Positions 61,060 through 64,000 of a stretch of DNA of 64,000 bases are shown here, in pieces. Position 1 is the stretch's first letter. Each line of letters opens with the position of its first letter. This DNA comes from an uncultured Bacteroidota bacterium. Lineage in GTDB: Bacteria > Bacteroidota > Bacteroidia > Chitinophagales > Saprospiraceae. The notes below the pieces were generated by a model that did not search any database, was not told the DNA's origin, and saw only the letters and a list, made by a program, of their open reading frames with translations. The translations under genes and the position numbers were made by a program. Location: contig CALMSX010000082.1 of the NCBI GenBank assembly GCA_937872515.1, forward strand, positions 1 through 64,000, given 5' to 3'.

Positions 61060-63291
61060 TTACGATTCTATGAGTTGCCCCAAATGATTTTGATAAACGG
61101 ATTTCCAATCTGAAATGTTGCCCAAATCGTGGTCTTCAAATCGGACCTTACTTCCGGTAACTCTTCCCACTTCAACAAAATTTATATTGTTTTGTCCCAA
61201 TAAGTCAGTTAAACTATTCTTAAATTCCTGAGAAATACTGACCACAACCCGACTCTGAGATTCACCCAGTAAAAATATATCATTTCTGACCATTCCAGGA
61301 TTGTTGATTTCAAAGCCCTTATTGTGTTCGAAACAACTTTCCAACAGGTTCATAAATAAACCACCTTCTGCAATGTCGTGTACGGATTGAACTTTAGTAG
61401 TACGGATGATCTGGCGGATCAATTGCTGAAGGGCAACCTCTTCTTCGAGTTCGAAATAGGGACACTTACTATCGCTGATACCCAATATATTTTTAAGGTA
61501 TTCGCTTTGGTTAATGTCATCTCTTAAGGTACCAATCACAATGATGGCATCTCCTTCATTCTGGAAAGAAAGGCTGGTAAAATGATCCATGTTGTGAATC
61601 AGTCCAATCATACCAATGGTCGGAGTGGGATTGATGGGTTCAACCCTGTCATTGATGACTGATTGATTGTAAAAACTAACATTTCCTCCTGTTACCGGGG
61701 TATTGAACTTTCTACAAGCATTTCCCATACCTTTAACGGCATGGACAAATTGCCAATAAACTTCTTCATTGTAGGGGTTGCCAAAATTGAGGTTATTGGT
61801 CACCGCCAATGGCTCAGCTCCTGTGCAAACCAGATTTCTGGCTGCCTCGGCTACCGCTATCATAGCGCCTTTTTCTGGATCGGCATAAACGTAACTTGAA
61901 TTACAATCTACCGTTGCCGCAATGGCCTTCCCGTTTTCTTTGATTCGGATTACTGAAGCATCGGAAGCCGTGTTGGTAGTTGCCGTGTTGGTCCTTACCA
62001 TGCTGTCATATTGCTCGTAAATCCAACGTTTACTCAACAGGTTCGGAAGTTTGACCAGTTGTTTCAAGGTTGCAACCAGATCATCCGGTGCCGGAGTATT
62101 GCCTGAATTGTAATCTTTTAATTGATCTATATAGCCCGGACGGGTATAGGATCGGTCATATACCGGAGCTCCACCACCCAAAACCAGGGGCTCTGATGGC
62201 ACATGGGCAATTCTCTCTCCATTTTGGAAAAATTCAAGCATGCCTGTATCGGTCACATGGCCTATTTCGGCACACTCCAAATCCCATTTGTCAAATACGG
62301 CGTCTAACTTGTGCTCTTCTCCTTTTTTACAAACGATCAGCATTCTTTCCTGAGATTCTGAAAGTAAGATCTCAAACGCCTGCATATTGGCCTGGCGGGT
62401 GGGCACTTTGTCGAGGTCAATGACCATGCCTGTTCCTGATTTGGCACTCATCTCTGATGTCGAACAGGTGATTCCGGCGGCGCCCATGTCTTGCATGCCC
62501 ACGATAGCCCCTGTTTTGATAGCTTCCAAGCTGGCTTCCAAAAGTAACTTTTCCTGAAAAGGATCCCCAACCTGAACGGCAGGTAAATCTTCTGCTGAGT
62601 TTTCTGTCAGGTCAGCCGAAGCAAAGGTAGCTCCATGGATGCCATCTTTACCGGTGGCAGAGCCTACAATAAAGACCGGGTTCCCTGGTCCGTCTGCAAT
62701 GGCTGAAACGGTTTCTCCTTTTTTTACGGTGCCAATAGACATGGCATTCACCAGAATATTCTGGTTGTAACAGGGGTCAAAATAAACCTCACCACCAATG
62801 GTGGGCACCCCTAAGCAATTGCCATAACCTCCAATCCCACTTACAACCCCTTTTACCAAACGTTGGGTATGAGGCAATGAAAGGTCACCAAAACGAAGTG
62901 AGTTTAAGGCGGCTATGGGTCTGGCACCCATGGTGAAAATGTCACGGTGTATTCCGCCAACACCGGTGGCAGCCCCCTGATAGGGTTCGATAGCACTAGG
63001 GTGGTTGTGAGACTCGATCTTGAAAGCACATCCAAGGCCATCGCCAATGTCAACCAATCCGGCATTTTCTTCACCAGCCCCTACGAGCAAACATTCTCCT
63101 TCCCGGGGCAGGGTTTTTAGGTATTTAATGGAGTTTTTATAACTGCAGTGCTCGCTCCACATTACGGAAAAAATGCTCAATTCTGTGAAATTGGGAGTCC
63201 TGCCAAGAATGCTGATTATTTTGTCAAATTCTTCTGGCAATAGTCCGAGTTTTCCTGCGGTTTCTACAGTAACTTCTGTGTTTTTATTCAT
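61060..63291 (-). CDS. purL: Phosphoribosylformylglycinamidine synthase, small PurL form
   Basis: PurL makes formylglycinamidine ribonucleotide from FGAR, ATP and ammonia in purine synthesis. At 743 residues it is the small PurL, which needs separate PurS and PurQ; neither is in the window. Conserved regions are [14 protein letters not shown] (about 41-54), [30 protein letters not shown] (about 89-118), [18 protein letters not shown] (about 266-283) and [16 protein letters not shown] (about 632-647). It is followed by a TlpA-like gene, 13 nt away. Confidence 0.93.
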   Translation of the reverse strand: MNKNTEVTVETAGKLGLLPEEFDKIISILGRTPNFTELSIFSVMWSEHCSYKNSIKYLKTLPREGECLLVGAGEENAGLVDIGDGLGCAFKIESHNHPSAIEPYQGAATGVGGIHRDIFTMGARPIAALNSLRFGDLSLPHTQRLVKGVVSGIGGYGNCLGVPTIGGEVYFDPCYNQNILVNAMSIGTVKKGETVSAIADGPGNPVFIVGSATGKDGIHGATFASADLTENSAEDLPAVQVGDPFQEKLLLEASLEAIKTGAIVGMQDMGAAGITCSTSEMSAKSGTGMVIDLDKVPTRQANMQAFEILLSESQERMLIVCKKGEEHKLDAVFDKWDLECAEIGHVTDTGMLEFFQNGERIAHVPSEPLVLGGGAPVYDRSYTRPGYIDQLKDYNSGNTPAPDDLVATLKQLVKLPNLLSKRWIYEQYDSMVRTNTATTNTASDASVIRIKENGKAIAATVDCNSSYVYADPEKGAMIAVAEAARNLVCTGAEPLAVTNNLNFGNPYNEEVYWQFVHAVKGMGNACRKFNTPVTGGNVSFYNQSVINDRVEPINPTPTIGMIGLIHNMDHFTSLSFQNEGDAIIVIGTLRDDINQSEYLKNILGISDSKCPYFELEEEVALQQLIRQIIRTTKVQSVHDIAEGGLFMNLLESCFEHNKGFEINNPGMVRNDIFLLGESQSRVVVSISQEFKNSLTDLLGQNNINFVEVGRVTGSKVRFEDHDLGNISDWKSVYQNHLGQLIES

Positions 63292-63395
63292 TGTAATGAT
63301 TACTTATCCTGATTCAGTACTTGTTTTATCTAAACAAGTGAGGATCATATATAAATTATTGATAATGCAAAAATAAGCTTTTCCCCAAACAATTG

Positions 63396-63980
63396 CTAAC
63401 CCGGAAACAAGGCCTTTTCCACATGTTCACACAATAAGTGACCAAGGTGCATGTAACCTTCCTGAATTCTCGGGGTATCGTGGCTGGGCAAGGCCAGCAA
63501 AAGATCGCAGTTTCCCATTAGTTTTCCACCTCCTTTACCCGTAAATGCAATGGTTTTTACCCCTTTGGATTGGGCTGCCTCCACCGCCAGCAGAATGTTG
63601 GGTGAATTTCCACTGGTGGAAAATACTATCAAAACGTCATCGGCATTTGCCACCCCTTCGATCATGCGGGAATATATCACGTCATAACCAAAATCATTGG
63701 CAACTGCCGTAAGATAAGATGTATTGCAATGTAAGGCTTCCGCATTTAAAGCCATTCGGGTCTTGTAAAATCTTCCACTCAGTTCAGCTGCCAAATGCTG
63801 GGCATCTGCTGCACTGCCGCCGTTGCCAGCAAACCACACTTTTTTGTTGTTTTGGTACGCTTTTATTACCATGGCGATGGCTGATTCAAGATTTTTTAAC
63901 AAATCCTGATCTCCAGCCATTGTGCCGTAAAACTCAATCTGTTTTTCAATTTGGTTCCTAAGTGTTTTTTGTAAGTCCAT
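63396..63980 (-). CDS. gmhA: Sedoheptulose-7-phosphate isomerase-like SIS protein
   Basis: A 194-residue SIS-domain isomerase. It has AGNGGSAADAQHLAAELSGRFY (about 51-72), VFSTSGNSPNILLAVEAAQSKG (about 118-139) and a C-terminal HDTPRIQEGYMHLGHLLCEHVE (about 165-186) with the His/Gln residues of the GmhA zinc/substrate site. GmhA makes D-glycero-manno-heptose 7-phosphate, the first step of ADP-heptose synthesis for the LPS core. The match to GmhA is strong; a related SIS isomerase for another sugar is possible. Only 20 nt of upstream sequence remain in the window. Confidence 0.88.
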   Translation of the reverse strand: MDLQKTLRNQIEKQIEFYGTMAGDQDLLKNLESAIAMVIKAYQNNKKVWFAGNGGSAADAQHLAAELSGRFYKTRMALNAEALHCNTSYLTAVANDFGYDVIYSRMIEGVANADDVLIVFSTSGNSPNILLAVEAAQSKGVKTIAFTGKGGGKLMGNCDLLLALPSHDTPRIQEGYMHLGHLLCEHVEKALFPG

Positions 63981-64000
63981 GATGTTTAATATGAAGACCA

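Overview
The window is a stretch of chromosome from a member of the phylum Bacteroidota, most likely a Saprospiraceae-like aerobe. The assignment rests on several Bacteroidota hallmarks: a SusC/SusD pair, a protein with a type IX secretion (T9SS) C-terminal sorting domain, the short form of NuoG, a Bacteroidota-style PurM, and many promoters of the TTG-N(19-22)-TAnnTTTG type. Family-level placement is inference. Gene density is high, strand use is mixed, and no tRNA, rRNA, CRISPR array, IS element or phage gene was seen.

Layout. 1-2.5 kb: the start of a SulP transporter with an apparent frameshift, a small membrane protein, a lipoprotein and a LuxE-like acyl-activating enzyme. 2.5-4.7 kb: pyruvate dehydrogenase E1 alpha and recF. 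4.7-17.5 kb: the complete 14-gene complex I operon (nuoA-N, minus strand). 17.7-21.2 kb: the succinate dehydrogenase operon sdhCAB. 21.4-30.2 kb: an SDR dehydrogenase, a thioredoxin-like lipoprotein, a CarD/Tudor-like protein, a large BNR-repeat protein with both a lipoprotein signal and a T9SS tail, nth, a LuxC-like acyl-CoA reductase, an RluD-type pseudouridine synthase and an outer-membrane barrel. 30.2-34.8 kb: a trans-sulfuration PLP enzyme, two tandem copies of a probable small RNA gene, a 3D-domain protein, a GH13 amylase lipoprotein and proC. 35-44.4 kb: pckG, mqnC and a purine nucleoside phosphorylase, then a SPOR protein, a Trk potassium system with CvpA, a flavin reductase and tsaB. 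44.6-49.6 kb: two ArsR-like regulators, era-psd-cdsA, a CPBP protease and pdxJ. 49.9-55.3 kb: a SusC/SusD/lipoprotein nutrient-uptake operon. 55.4-64 kb: purM, a barrel protein, an EamA transporter with yigZ and coaE, a TlpA-like lipoprotein, purL and gmhA.

How the genes fit together. Complex I and the type-B succinate dehydrogenase both feed a quinone pool. MqnC shows that the pool is menaquinone made by the futalosine route. PdhA and PckG join the TCA cycle to glycolysis and gluconeogenesis. PurM and PurL, PdxJ, CoaE, ProC and Psd/CdsA are core biosynthesis. The SusC/SusD operon, the GH13 lipoprotein and the T9SS protein are the accessory nutrient-scavenging and surface layer.

The most novel item is the pair of identical 69-nt elements at about 31.4 and 31.6 kb. 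Each has its own promoter, with the same 21-nt spacer, and its own intrinsic terminator, so they look like tandem copies of an undescribed small RNA gene. Other points of interest are the lipoprotein/T9SS double signal, the LuxC and LuxE homologues encoded far apart, the mqnC-purine phosphorylase overlap, the altered iron-sulfur loop of Nth, and the homopolymer frameshift in the SulP gene.
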